Positions 1 to 7,064 of a DNA stretch of 17,515 nt are shown here, in pieces (the first letter of the stretch is position 1; the number at the start of each line of letters is the position of its first letter). The stretch is from JALZHR01 sp036389695 (GTDB lineage: Bacteria > Acidobacteriota > Blastocatellia > Pyrinomonadales > Pyrinomonadaceae). A program made the translations under genes and the position numbers. The stretch is taken from assembly GCA_036389695.1 (NCBI GenBank), contig DASVWG010000263.1, positions 1-17,515 on the forward strand, in the 5' to 3' direction. The notes beneath the pieces were generated by a model. That model did not search any database, was not told the origin of the DNA, and saw only the letters and a list, made by a program, of their open reading frames with translations.

Positions 1-368
1 ATCGCATCTTTCAGAGTGATTTTACGACGGTCGATTTCGTAGCCTTTCGCCTGTAAGGCTTCGGCGATGTCCATCGAAGTCACCGAGCCGAAAAGAATTC
101 CCTGCTCGCCCGCTTTGCGCTCGAAAGTGAGCGTGATGTCGCTCATCTGCGCGGCTTGCGCGTCGGCGGTCGCTTTTTCGGTCGCGGCTTTTTTCAAAAG
201 CGCGGCGCGTTCGTTTTCAACCTGTTTGACGTTGCCTTTCGTGGCGAGCGTCGCGATATTGCGCGGCAAAAGATAATTGCGCGCGTAACCCGCCTTGACT
301 TTGACGATTTCGCCGCGTCCGCCCAAATTATCAACGTCTTCACGTAATAAAACTGTGGTATTAGCCAT
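1..368 (-). CDS. rplI: Ribosomal protein bL9 (3' end outside window)
   Basis: Large-subunit ribosomal protein bL9, which binds domain V of 23S rRNA and helps hold the reading frame. About 122 codons are visible and the C-terminus runs off the left edge. The ATG is at 368-366. The N-terminal domain is typical: MANTTVLLREDV, then a Gly-rich turn (NLGGRGEIVKVKAGYARNYL), the long Lys/Ala-rich connecting helix, and the start of the C-terminal domain (GILFGSVTSMDIAEAL). A good ribosome-binding site, AGGGAG, lies about 10 nt upstream of the ATG. The gene is last in the rpsF-rpsR-rplI cluster but is separated from rpsR by a 140-nt gap filled by a heptamer hairpin element. Identification is secure; the full length cannot be seen. 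Confidence 0.96.
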   Translation of the reverse strand, partial: MANTTVLLREDVDNLGGRGEIVKVKAGYARNYLLPRNIATLATKGNVKQVENERAALLKKAATEKATADAQAAQMSDITLTFERKAGEQGILFGSVTSMDIAEALQAKGYEIDRRKITLKDA

Positions 369-390
369 TTTTTATAATCTCCCTTAATTG

Positions 391-505
391 ATTTTAGATT
401 TTTGATTTTAGATTTTAGATTGGATTCGGAAATTATTTTTTAAATTTATTTGGCGCGAGCCAAATTCCGCTTCCAATCTAAAATCATCAATCTAAAATCT
501 AAAAT
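391..505. repeat. Heptamer-armed hairpin element 1 (ATTTTAG family)
   Basis: This fills the rpsR-rplI gap. The left arm (391-424) is four 7-mers, ATTTTAG with one ATTTTTG variant, plus ATTGGA. The right arm (472-505) is the inverted complement with the same number of units. The 47-nt core contains a smaller GC-rich hairpin, ATTTGGC/GCCAAAT, around 449-466. The right arm ends 3 nt from the rpsR stop codon. The core and inner arm ends match element 4 (3686-3781) in inverted orientation. It could form a long cruciform or an RNA stem between the two cistrons. Function unknown. Confidence 0.9.
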
Positions 506-508
506 TTT

Positions 509-787
509 CTAGTCTCCGACAAACGGCAGCAGAGCCATCGCGCGGGCGCGTTTGATAGCGCGGGCAATGCGGCGCTGGTCTCTGGCGGAAATTCCCGAAA
601 TGCGACGCGGCATAATTTTTCCGCGTTCGGGCACAAAGCGTCTTAAATAATCGATGTCTTTCCAATCGACGTAATCAGGCACAGCCTGGCGCGGGCGGCG
701 GCGGACAAAACGGCGTTGCCCTTTGTCCATGCGCGGCAAATCGCCCGCGACGATTTCATTCAAATCAAAATCTCTTTCAGCGTCCAT
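509..787 (-). CDS. rpsR: Ribosomal protein bS18
   Basis: Small-subunit ribosomal protein bS18, which pairs with bS6 on the 30S platform. It is 92 residues, slightly longer than the usual 75-80 because of an acidic N-terminal extension (MDAERDFDLNEIV). The core is typical: VDWKDIDYLRRFVPERGKI, then PRRISG and the basic helix RDQRRIARAIKRAR, ending LLPFV. The ATG is at 787-785. It follows rpsF by 30 nt, so the two are probably cotranslated. In many bacteria ssb lies between rpsF and rpsR; here nothing does. Confidence 0.97.
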   Translation of the reverse strand: MDAERDFDLNEIVAGDLPRMDKGQRRFVRRRPRQAVPDYVDWKDIDYLRRFVPERGKIMPRRISGISARDQRRIARAIKRARAMALLPFVGD

Positions 788-817
788 TTTATTTTATAAA
801 ACTCCTTTCCTTACTGG

Positions 818-1240
818 TTAACCTTCGGCTTCCGTGCCGGTTTCCGCCGCGCTGCCGGCTTCATTGCCGGTGTTGCCGCCTTTAAAGCCGCTGCGTTCGG
901 TGCGGCGTTTATCGCGTTTGGCGCGAAGCTTATCCGCCGTTTTGCGTTCTTCGTCAACGCGCACGGTCAAGTAGCGCATAATCAAATCGTTGACGCGCAT
1001 ACGGCGTTCGAGCTCGGCGATTTCGCGTCCCGTGCCTTCGATTTCAAAAAGAACGTAATAACCTTCTTTTTTGCGGTTGATTTCATAAGCCAGCTTGCGG
1101 CGTCCCATATCATCGACGCGCACGACGCTGCCGCCCTGGTCGGTAATGATAGCCTGTAAATTATCGTTCAATTTCGTAATATCGTCGTCCGCCGCATCGG
1201 GCGTCACGATATACATCACTTCATATACTCTGTTAGCCAA
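818..1240 (-). CDS. rpsF: Ribosomal protein bS6, TTG start
   Basis: Small-subunit ribosomal protein bS6, partner of bS18. It is 140 residues. The first ~100 form the ferredoxin-like bS6 fold (YEVMYIVTPD, GRRKLAYEINRKKEGYYVLFEIEG, LRV/LTVRVDE-type strand near 95-100). The rest is a charged then Gly/Ala/Glu-rich tail, as seen in some long bS6 proteins. The start is TTG at 1240-1238. I chose it because a perfect AAGGAGG lies just upstream and the sequence MANRVYEVMYI begins as expected for bS6; the next ATG would remove the first strand. It is first of the rpsF-rpsR pair and lies downstream of element 2. Confidence 0.96.
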   Translation of the reverse strand: MANRVYEVMYIVTPDAADDDITKLNDNLQAIITDQGGSVVRVDDMGRRKLAYEINRKKEGYYVLFEIEGTGREIAELERRMRVNDLIMRYLTVRVDEERKTADKLRAKRDKRRTERSGFKGGNTGNEAGSAAETGTEAEG

Positions 1241-1248
1241 TTTTGTAT

Positions 1249-1255
1249 CCTCCTT
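1249..1255 (-). promoter_or_regulatory. Strong ribosome-binding site of rpsF
   Basis: On the minus strand this reads AAGGAGG, 8 nt from the TTG codon at 1240. It is the best Shine-Dalgarno match in the window and decides the non-ATG start of rpsF. Confidence 0.85.
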
Positions 1256-1307
1256 TTGGCTTTCCAGCCTCGCCGCTTTGCAGGGCGAAGCAAGAAGGGA
1301 TTGTTTG

Positions 1308-1378
1308 AAGGATGAGGGCGGAGGGATGAGGGATGAATTTTCTTGTTATTCATCCCTCATCCTTCATCCCTCATCCCT
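1308..1378. repeat. Heptamer-armed hairpin element 2 (AGGGATG family)
   Basis: Four 7-mers on the left (1308-1335: AAGGATG, AGGGCGG, AGGGATG, AGGGATG) face four inverted units on the right (1351-1378: CATCCCT, CATCCTT, CATCCCT, CATCCCT), with a core of about 15 nt between. The arms are almost fully complementary. The last unit touches the pth stop codon (1378-1380). The right arm and core match element 8 (13839-13971) in the same orientation. Function unknown; a transcript containing it would fold into a strong stem between pth and rpsF. Confidence 0.9.
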
Positions 1379-1953
1379 TAATTAAATTTCGCCATCGCTT
1401 TGTCCACGCCGTCACGGATGACGGCGCGGACGGCGTCGGCGCTTTCCTCTAAAATTTTCTCGACCGTTTCAAAATCCGCTTTTGAAAACTTTTCCAGCAC
1501 GAAGCGCTTCGTATCCGAAACGGGATGTTCGGGCTGGATGCCTATGCGCAGACGAATAAATTCTTCCGTGCGCAAGCAACCGATGATTGATTTCAAACCG
1601 TTATGACCGCCCGCCGAGCCTTTCGGTCGCAGGCGAATCTTGCCGAACGGCAAAGCCAAATCGTCGGTTATGACGACGAGTCTTCGCGCGTTTCTGCCGG
1701 GCTTTTTCAGCAAGCAGGAAAGCGATTCGCCGCTCAGGTTCATAAAGGTTTGCGGTTTGACCAGCTCGACCGTTTGATTTTCAATCGGCGCGCGCCCAAT
1801 CAGCGCGCGGCATTCTTCGCGTTTAACCGGCGAATTCGTTTCACGAGCAAGCAGGTCAACCAGCATAAAGCCGAGATTGTGCCGCGTTTGCGCGTAAGCC
1901 GCGCCCGGATTTCCCAATCCGACGACGAGCCAGTTTTCAGACAGCGAATCCAT
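1378..1953 (-). CDS. pth: Peptidyl-tRNA hydrolase
   Basis: Cytoplasmic esterase that releases peptides from prematurely dropped peptidyl-tRNAs so the tRNA can be reused. It is 191 residues, normal for bacterial Pth. Family motifs are all present: VVGLGNPGAAYAQTRHNLGF with the catalytic His near residue 25, LVKPQTFMNLSG with the substrate-binding Asn, and DDLALPFGKIRLRPKGSAGGHNGLKSI with the catalytic-site Asp and the GGHNG loop. The ATG is at 1953-1951, 15 nt after the rplY stop, without a strong Shine-Dalgarno, so translational coupling to rplY is likely. The rplY-pth pairing is widely conserved. Confidence 0.97.
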   Translation of the reverse strand: MDSLSENWLVVGLGNPGAAYAQTRHNLGFMLVDLLARETNSPVKREECRALIGRAPIENQTVELVKPQTFMNLSGESLSCLLKKPGRNARRLVVITDDLALPFGKIRLRPKGSAGGHNGLKSIIGCLRTEEFIRLRIGIQPEHPVSDTKRFVLEKFSKADFETVEKILEESADAVRAVIRDGVDKAMAKFN

Positions 1954-1968
1954 CCGTTAGCGAAAATC

Positions 1969-2610
1969 TTATTCGGCTTCTTCGTCGCCTTTAGCGTCGA
2001 CCACTTCAGGCTCGCCAGCCGGTTCAAGCTGCGGTTCGAGTTCTTCTTCTCTCACGATTACCACGGCGGCAATCAGAGTTTCCGGCGCTTCGTGAAGCTC
2101 CAGATTCGCGTCGGCTTTGATGTCCGAAACGTGAACCGCTTCGCCGGCTTTCAGATGCGAGACATCGACTTCGATAAAATCCGGAATATTCGCCGGTTCG
2201 CACAAAAGCTTGATTTCGCGCAGCGATTGGTCGAGCACGCCGCCTTCGGCTTTGACGCCTTCCGGCTCGCCGATTAGATGAATCGGCACGGTCACTTCGA
2301 TTTTTTCGCCCTTGGTCAGACGACGCAAATCGGCGTGAACCAGGCGACCTTTCAAAGGGTCAATCTGGCGGTCGTGAAAAATCACGTCGCTCGCGCCGAC
2401 GCCGTCAATATCGAGCGAAAAAACCGTATTCGCGCCCGAATCGGAACGCAAAATCGCGGCGACATCACTCAGCGCGGCGACAACCGCGACCGATTCGCCG
2501 CCGCCGCCGTAAACAACCATCGGCACTTTGCCTTCGCGGCGCAGCCTGCCCGTGTCGTTCTTCCCGCGTCCTTCTCTTTTTTCTGCTTTTACAGTAACTT
2601 TTTCTGCCAT
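1969..2610 (-). CDS. rplY: Ribosomal protein bL25, long CTC form
   Basis: Binds 5S rRNA in the 50S subunit. It is 213 residues: the N-terminal bL25 domain (about 1-95, with GRLRREGKVPMVVYG and the DVIFHDRQIDPLKGRLVHADL strand) followed by the C-terminal TL5/CTC beta domain (about 100-185), then an acidic tail rich in Glu and Pro. An in-frame extension reaches 2757, but it only translates the heptamer repeat. The true start is ATG 2610-2608, where MAEKVTVKAEKREG matches the family start and GAGG lies just upstream. It is downstream of prs and just upstream of pth, a common order. Confidence 0.95.
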   Translation of the reverse strand: MAEKVTVKAEKREGRGKNDTGRLRREGKVPMVVYGGGGESVAVVAALSDVAAILRSDSGANTVFSLDIDGVGASDVIFHDRQIDPLKGRLVHADLRRLTKGEKIEVTVPIHLIGEPEGVKAEGGVLDQSLREIKLLCEPANIPDFIEVDVSHLKAGEAVHVSDIKADANLELHEAPETLIAAVVIVREEELEPQLEPAGEPEVVDAKGDEEAE

Positions 2611-2625
2611 AATTCCTCTGAGTTT

Positions 2626-2720
2626 GGTCTTCGGTCTTTGGTTTTTGGTCTTCGTTATTTTTACTGCTCGACATTGAGCAAAATTCTCTTGCAAAGACCA
2701 AAGACCAAAGACCGAAGACC
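2626..2720. repeat. Heptamer-armed hairpin element 3 (GGTCTTT family)
   Basis: Left arm 2626-2653: GGTCTTC, GGTCTTT, GGTTTTT, GGTCTTC. Right arm 2693-2720: three AAAGACC units and one GAAGACC. That gives four units each side in inverted orientation. The 39-nt core holds a smaller hairpin, TGCTC/GAGCA, near 2665-2680. The right arm ends 5 nt from the prs stop. The core resembles that of element 6 (9172-9266). Confidence 0.9.
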
Positions 2721-2725
2721 GTTTT

Positions 2726-3682
2726 TCAAATAAACAACGACGAAACGCTTGTTTCATCGTGGATTGATTTAATGCCTTTGGCTAATAATTTAGCCACACT
2801 CTGCACGGCGATTCTGCCTTCGGCTTCGAGCGCCTGCGCCCGTTCGTCGAGCGGAATCGTGTTCGTGACAATTACTTTTTCAATATGCGAATTGCGTATA
2901 TTTTCCGCCGCCTGTCCCGATAAAACGGCGTGCGTGAAACCCGCAAAAATTCTTTTCGCGCCTTCTCTGTAAATCGCGTCGGCGACTTTGCAAATCGTGC
3001 CGCCCGTATCGCACATATCGTCGATTATCACGCAATTTTTGCCTTCGACTTCGCCGACGACGTTCATTACCTCGGCGACGTTCGCCTTCTCGCGGCGCTT
3101 ATCGACCAGCGCCAGCCCGGCGTCCAATCTTTTGGCGTAAGCTCTCGCTCGTTCCGCGCCGCCCGTGTCCGGCGCGACGACGACCAAATCGTCGAGCGGA
3201 TTGTCCTGAAAATATTTGACCATCACCGGCGCGGCGTAAATATGGTCGACCGGAATATCAAAAAATCCCTGAATCTGCGCCGCGTGCAAATCAATCGTCA
3301 TAATGCGGTGCGCGCCCGCCGTCGTTATCAGATTCGCGACCAGCTTCGCCGCAATCGGCACGCGCGGGCGGTCTTTTTTATCCGAGCGCGCGTAGCCGAA
3401 ATAAGGAATCACCGCCGTTACGCGCTCCGCCGAGGCGCGGACGAAAGTGTCAATCATTATCAACAGCTCCATCAAATTCCGGTCGGTCGGCGGACAGGTC
3501 GGCTGAATGATAAAAACATCAGCGCCGCGCACATTTTCCTGAATATGAAAATTATATTCGCCGTCCGAAAACCGCGTCGTGTTTGCCTGTCCCAAATCAC
3601 AGCTCAGATGACGGCAAATGTCCTCGGTTAAAACCGGATGCGCATTGCCTGAAAAAATTTTAACGTTACCGTTGACGCTCAT
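2726..3682 (-). CDS. prs: Ribose-phosphate pyrophosphokinase (PRPP synthase)
   Basis: Makes 5-phosphoribosyl 1-pyrophosphate from ribose 5-phosphate and ATP for nucleotide, His and Trp synthesis. It is 318 residues, normal for class I enzymes. Visible motifs are IFSGNAHPVL at the N-terminus, YFGYARSDKKDRPRVPI (ATP and flexible-loop region), MTIDLHAAQIQGFFDIPVDH (ribose-phosphate/divalent cation site), VVAPDTGGAERARAYA, and the PRPP-binding loop NCVIIDDMCDTGGTI. The ATG (3682-3680) directly abuts the heptamer repeat of element 4 and has no recognisable Shine-Dalgarno. A terminator hairpin lies upstream after tRNA-Gln, so a promoter may lie inside element 4. Confidence 0.97.
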   Translation of the reverse strand: MSVNGNVKIFSGNAHPVLTEDICRHLSCDLGQANTTRFSDGEYNFHIQENVRGADVFIIQPTCPPTDRNLMELLIMIDTFVRASAERVTAVIPYFGYARSDKKDRPRVPIAAKLVANLITTAGAHRIMTIDLHAAQIQGFFDIPVDHIYAAPVMVKYFQDNPLDDLVVVAPDTGGAERARAYAKRLDAGLALVDKRREKANVAEVMNVVGEVEGKNCVIIDDMCDTGGTICKVADAIYREGAKRIFAGFTHAVLSGQAAENIRNSHIEKVIVTNTIPLDERAQALEAEGRIAVQSVAKLLAKGIKSIHDETSVSSLFI

Positions 3683-3685
3683 TGG

Positions 3686-3781
3686 ATTTTAGATTTTAGA
3701 TTTTAGATTTTAGATTGGAAGCGGAAAACAAATTTAATTATTCCTTATCCAATCGAAAATCGAAAATCGAAAATCGAAAAT
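3686..3781. repeat. Heptamer-armed hairpin element 4 (ATTTTAG family)
   Basis: Left arm: four perfect ATTTTAG units plus ATTGGA (3686-3719). Right arm: TCCAAT plus four perfect CGAAAAT units (3748-3781), so the arms pair with one mismatch per unit at the same position each time. Every unit in one arm carries the same variant, which points to homogenisation or expansion within each arm. A 28-nt AT-rich core lies between. It shares about 20 bp of exact sequence with element 1 in inverted orientation. It forms essentially the whole leader of prs. Confidence 0.92.
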
Positions 3782-3808
3782 AAAAAGGACAACCCGTTTG
3801 AGTTGTCC
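3782..3808 (-). terminator. Intrinsic terminator after tRNA-Gln
   Basis: On the minus strand GGACAAC (3808-3802) pairs with GTTGTCC (3793-3787) across an 8-nt loop, followed by a run of T (3786-3782). It lies 20 nt past the tRNA 3' end and would end the ispE-tRNA transcript before prs. Confidence 0.75.
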
Positions 3809-3829
3809 GTTCAGTTTAAAATAGAAACT

Positions 3830-3904
3830 TGGCTGGGGCGGGAGGACTCGAACCTACGAATGCCGGATCCAAAGACCGGTGCCTTACCACTTGGCTACGC
3901 CCCA
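3830..3904 (-). tRNA. tRNA-Gln (anticodon UUG)
   Basis: A full cloverleaf with encoded CCA. The acceptor arm is TGGGGCG pairing CGCCCCA, with discriminator G and then CCA. The D-arm reads GCCAAGTGGTAAGGC, the anticodon stem is CCGGT/ATCCGG-type, and the anticodon loop is CTTTGGA, giving anticodon TTG for glutamine codon CAA. The T-arm contains GTTCGAGTC. It starts 16 nt after the ispE stop, so it is probably cotranscribed with and cut from the ispE message; a terminator follows. The ispE-tRNA-Gln-prs order is familiar in several bacterial phyla. Confidence 0.96.
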
Positions 3905-3920
3905 ACGAAAATTTATTGTT

Positions 3921-4835
3921 TTAGAAACTAATCGGAAACAACTTTTCACTCATCCTGAGTGCTTCGCGGTATTCGCGCCGCGAAATAGTTGCTACGGCAA
4001 ACATTCGCCAGTCTTGTTCGTTTTCAAGGGCTTTTAATGTCGCTTGCCGTGTTTCTTCTTTGTCAAAGACTGCGTAAACGCTCGCGCCGCTGCCCGACAT
4101 TAACGCCTTCGATGCTCCAAGCCGGAGAAGCTTTTCCTTGGCGCGTTTGATTTCGGGCTCGATTTTAAAAACGCTCGGTTCAAAATCGTTTTCTAAATTA
4201 GAATGCCGTAAATTCAGCTTTTCGGCTTCACTACGGCAATATTTGAGAATACTTTCCGGCGTCCGGTTTGTCAAGCGAAGCGCGTTTAAACCGGCGAAAG
4301 CCTGCGCCGTCGGCACATCGATTTCCGGCGCGACGACGAGCATAAATTTTTCTTCCCGCTCGTCAATCGAAAAAATTTCCGTGCCGCGTCCCGTTCCCAG
4401 AGCCGTGCCGCCGAAAAAGAAAAACGGCACATCCGAACCAATCCGCGCGCCGGTTTCGCATAAATCGTCAAAACTGATTTCGATTTGCCAGAGTTTTGCG
4501 AGTCCGAAAAGCGCGATTGCCGCATCGCTTGAGCCGCCGCCGAGTCCGCCGGGCGCGGGAATTCGTTTTTCCAGATGAATCCGCGCGCCCTTTTTTATTC
4601 CGAATTTTTCGCGTAAAGCCGCGCCCGCGCGAAAAATCAAATTTCTTTCGTCAACCGGAATATTCGGCTTATCGCAGGTCAGAGCAAATTCTTCGCTCTC
4701 GGAAAATGTCAGATTATCGTGCAGCGAAATCGTCTGAAACGCGGTGCAGATTTCGTGAAAACCGTCTTCGCGCTTGCCCAAAACGCGCAGAAACCAGTTT
4801 ATCTTGGCAAACGCCGGAAGCGTAAATGATTTCAT
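3921..4835 (-). CDS. ispE: 4-(Cytidine 5'-diphospho)-2-C-methyl-D-erythritol kinase
   Basis: GHMP kinase of the MEP isoprenoid pathway, phosphorylating CDP-methylerythritol. It is 304 residues. Motifs: PAFAKINWFLRVLGKREDGFHEI at the N-terminus, including the catalytic-site Lys; the GHMP ATP-binding loop PAPGGLGGGSSDAA near residue 97; and the C-terminal GHMP motif LMSGSGASVYAVF near residue 245. The ATG is at 4835-4833, directly next to the first TAACTGA repeat unit of element 5, and no good Shine-Dalgarno is visible. tRNA-Gln follows 16 nt downstream. Confidence 0.96.
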   Translation of the reverse strand: MKSFTLPAFAKINWFLRVLGKREDGFHEICTAFQTISLHDNLTFSESEEFALTCDKPNIPVDERNLIFRAGAALREKFGIKKGARIHLEKRIPAPGGLGGGSSDAAIALFGLAKLWQIEISFDDLCETGARIGSDVPFFFFGGTALGTGRGTEIFSIDEREEKFMLVVAPEIDVPTAQAFAGLNALRLTNRTPESILKYCRSEAEKLNLRHSNLENDFEPSVFKIEPEIKRAKEKLLRLGASKALMSGSGASVYAVFDKEETRQATLKALENEQDWRMFAVATISRREYREALRMSEKLFPISF

Positions 4836-4837
4836 CT

Positions 4838-4948
4838 TAACTGATAACTGATAACTGATAACTGATAACTAACTGATAACTGAAAATAGCTGTTGATGAT
4901 TAGCAATCAGCTTTTAATTATCAGTTATCAGTTATCAGCTCTTAGTTC
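4838..4948. repeat. Heptamer-armed hairpin element 5 (TAACTGA family)
   Basis: The left arm has four TAACTGA units (4838-4865), a 4-nt interruption (TAAC), then two more units (4870-4883). The right arm has TCAGTTA twice (4921-4934) followed by decayed units TCAGCTC and TTAGTTC (4935-4948). The core near 4888-4912 has its own weak hairpin, AGCTG/CAGCT. The right arm abuts the stop codon of the TPR gene (4949-4951) and the left arm abuts the ispE start. The reading TGATAACTGA supplies stops in several frames. Confidence 0.9.
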
Positions 4949-7048
4949 TCACTTTTTTCTTCCAAGCTTGGCTTTGATGCGGTTTGTGTCTTCGGCGCCC
5001 GACGCCAGATTCAGGGCTTTTTGCCAGGCAGTTTTTGCCAGCTCCATCTTATTTTGTTTCTGGTAGACGTCGCCGAGATGTTCGTAAATCGTCGCCGAAT
5101 CGGAACTGCGGCGGATGGCGTTTTTCAGATATTTTTCGGCTTCGTCGTATTTTCCGAGCTTATAATAAGCCCAGCCCAGGCTGTCCAGATACGACGGATT
5201 GTTTGCGTCGATACGAAGCGCCTGCTGGATGAATTTTAAGGCTTCGTCAAATCTTTCGTTGCGCTCCAGAAGGAAATAGCCCAGATTATTCAGCGCAATC
5301 GGATTGCCGGGCATTTGTTTCAGGATGTCGCGCAAGGTCGCCTCGCTGGCGGCGTAATCGCCGGTTTCGTGCTGCGCGGTCGCCAGATTCAGTTTCGCAA
5401 TCTGTTTTCTATCATCGCTTTCCGCCGCGTTAAACGCCAGATTAGCCGCTTCAATCGCTTCTTTCCCGCGTTTCGCCTGCGTGTAAAGCATCGAGATAAA
5501 AATGTAATTGCTGAAATCGTCGGACAAAGCCGAAGGCGCGCTCGCGGTTTTGCCTTTCAAAAGATTTCTGATAAGCGTCACTCCTTCGTCGACTTTTCCC
5601 AAATCGGTCAAAACCGTCGCTTCCAGCCGGACGAGGCTTTCGTCGGACGGAAAACGCAGGCGCATCCCGCGAATCACCTGCAAGGCTTCCTGCCGCTTTC
5701 CGGTTTCCAGATTTAACGAAACAAGCTGGCGGTCGGCAAATAAATCTTCTTTGTCAAAAATCAGGCGCGCGCGGTCAATCGCGGCTCTGGCTTCGGCATA
5801 GCGATTCGTGTTTTTGTAGGTCGAGATGATTTTGCCGAAAACGCGACCCGCAAATTCGGTTTCCTCTTCGGTGGCGAGCGCGGTTTTATCGATTCCGCGC
5901 ATTTTTAAAGCTTCTTCATAAGCCGCAATCGCTTCGCTTGTGCGCTCGGCTTCGGCGTAAACGTCGCCGAGCGAGATTTGCAGGCTGGCGGCGGAATTTT
6001 TATCGGATTGATTCAATTTTTCGATGGTGCTTTGCAGCGTTTTCACCGCTTCGCCGGTTTGTCCCAAGCGCACCTGAACGTCCGCTAAAAGCTCGACCAA
6101 AGTCAGATTCGAAGGATTGGCGTAAACCGCCTGCCGCAGGGCTTCGATGGTTTTGGCGGACGAGGCGGCGTCGGCGTTTTCGATGGCTTCGCGCAGTAAA
6201 TCGATGGCGACGGCGTTTTCCGGGTCGTCAGCCACGGCGCGGCTTAAAACTTCGACCGCTTCGCGCGAGCGCTCGGCTTTAATCAGCGCCGCGCCGAGCT
6301 TGAGCGTCGCGTTTTCCGGCGAAAGCTCTTCCTGCATGCCCATCACCGTGCGATAAAATCTCGTTTCCAGAGGCGTCGCCGATGCCAGCCATCTTTCCAG
6401 CGCGTCGATGCGCTCGCTCTGCCGGTCGGTGCGATTGTAAAACTCGCTTAAAAACGCCCAGGCTTCGGCGCTGCGCGGGTCGAGACGCGCGATTTGTTTC
6501 CATTCGTCGACGGCTTTCTGCGCCCAGTTCGGGTCTAAAACGCCGCCGTTCAGACGGCTTTTAATCGTGTAGAGCCGCGCTAAGATTCGGCGCGCGCCGT
6601 AACTGTTGGGGTTTACTTTCGCCGCCAGATTCGCCAGCAGTATCGCTTCTTCGATGTCGTTCGGCGGCGTGGTCAGCACCAGCTCGGACAAAGCCGTGTA
6701 GCCTTCGGCTAAAGTCGGGTCAAGCTCGACGGCTTTTTGCAGCGAATCTTTGGCGAGCTTCGCGCCAGCCATCATCGCCGCCTGCGTTCGCTGACGGCTC
6801 ATCTGCCACAAATGACGCTGACCTTCGAGCAATTTGGCGTAAGCCTCTTCGCGGCGCTCGCGCGGGACTTGCCCCGACTTCATCTGTTCGAGATTTTGCG
6901 CCAGCGCGGTCGAAAGTCTGGGCGTCGGCTCGGCGGTCGGCTTGGGCTTCGGCGGCGGCGGAAGCTCCGTCTGCGCCGCGACTTTTATTTCGCAAAATAA
7001 GCCGCAGCAGGCAGCCGCCAAAATTATTACGAGCGTCGTTTTTTTCAT
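4949..7048 (-). CDS. Exported multi-TPR protein
   Basis: A 699-residue protein of unknown specific role. A signal peptide is clear (MKKTTLVIILAAACCGLF..., cleavage probably near residue 25 at AA-Q). A short Pro-rich stretch (about 29-45) follows, and then tetratricopeptide repeats cover most of the rest. The C-terminal repeats are closest to consensus (NNLGYFLLERNERFDEAL, YLDSLGWAYYKLGKYDEAEKYL, YEHLGDVYQKQNKMELAKTAW; about 580-685). TPR arrays bind other proteins, so a periplasmic or outer-membrane scaffold is a fair inference. The ATG is at 7048-7046, preceded by AAGAG, 16 nt after the membrane-protein gene, so they are probably one operon. The Ala-Ala-Ala-Cys stretch could be a degenerate lipobox. 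Confidence 0.85.
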   Translation of the reverse strand: MKKTTLVIILAAACCGLFCEIKVAAQTELPPPPKPKPTAEPTPRLSTALAQNLEQMKSGQVPRERREEAYAKLLEGQRHLWQMSRQRTQAAMMAGAKLAKDSLQKAVELDPTLAEGYTALSELVLTTPPNDIEEAILLANLAAKVNPNSYGARRILARLYTIKSRLNGGVLDPNWAQKAVDEWKQIARLDPRSAEAWAFLSEFYNRTDRQSERIDALERWLASATPLETRFYRTVMGMQEELSPENATLKLGAALIKAERSREAVEVLSRAVADDPENAVAIDLLREAIENADAASSAKTIEALRQAVYANPSNLTLVELLADVQVRLGQTGEAVKTLQSTIEKLNQSDKNSAASLQISLGDVYAEAERTSEAIAAYEEALKMRGIDKTALATEEETEFAGRVFGKIISTYKNTNRYAEARAAIDRARLIFDKEDLFADRQLVSLNLETGKRQEALQVIRGMRLRFPSDESLVRLEATVLTDLGKVDEGVTLIRNLLKGKTASAPSALSDDFSNYIFISMLYTQAKRGKEAIEAANLAFNAAESDDRKQIAKLNLATAQHETGDYAASEATLRDILKQMPGNPIALNNLGYFLLERNERFDEALKFIQQALRIDANNPSYLDSLGWAYYKLGKYDEAEKYLKNAIRRSSDSATIYEHLGDVYQKQNKMELAKTAWQKALNLASGAEDTNRIKAKLGRKK

Positions 7049-7064
7049 TACTCTTGTAAACCCC

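Noticed and set aside
369..508. CRISPR-like array in the repeats
   Set aside because: Units are 7 bp without unique spacers of constant length and no cas gene is present.
1603..2277. Long plus-strand open frames such as this, 2930-3631, 7532-8233 and 15089-16507
   Set aside because: They are antisense shadows of confident minus-strand genes; their compositions are Arg/Phe-rich with no recognisable motif.
2611..2757. Upstream extension of the rplY frame adding 49 residues
   Set aside because: It translates heptamer element 3 and the prs 3' end; the bL25 family start and a ribosome-binding site lie at ATG 2610.
4838..4948. Insertion sequence remnant with terminal inverted repeats
   Set aside because: No transposase fragment or target duplication is visible; the inverted arms are tandem heptamers, as in the other elements.
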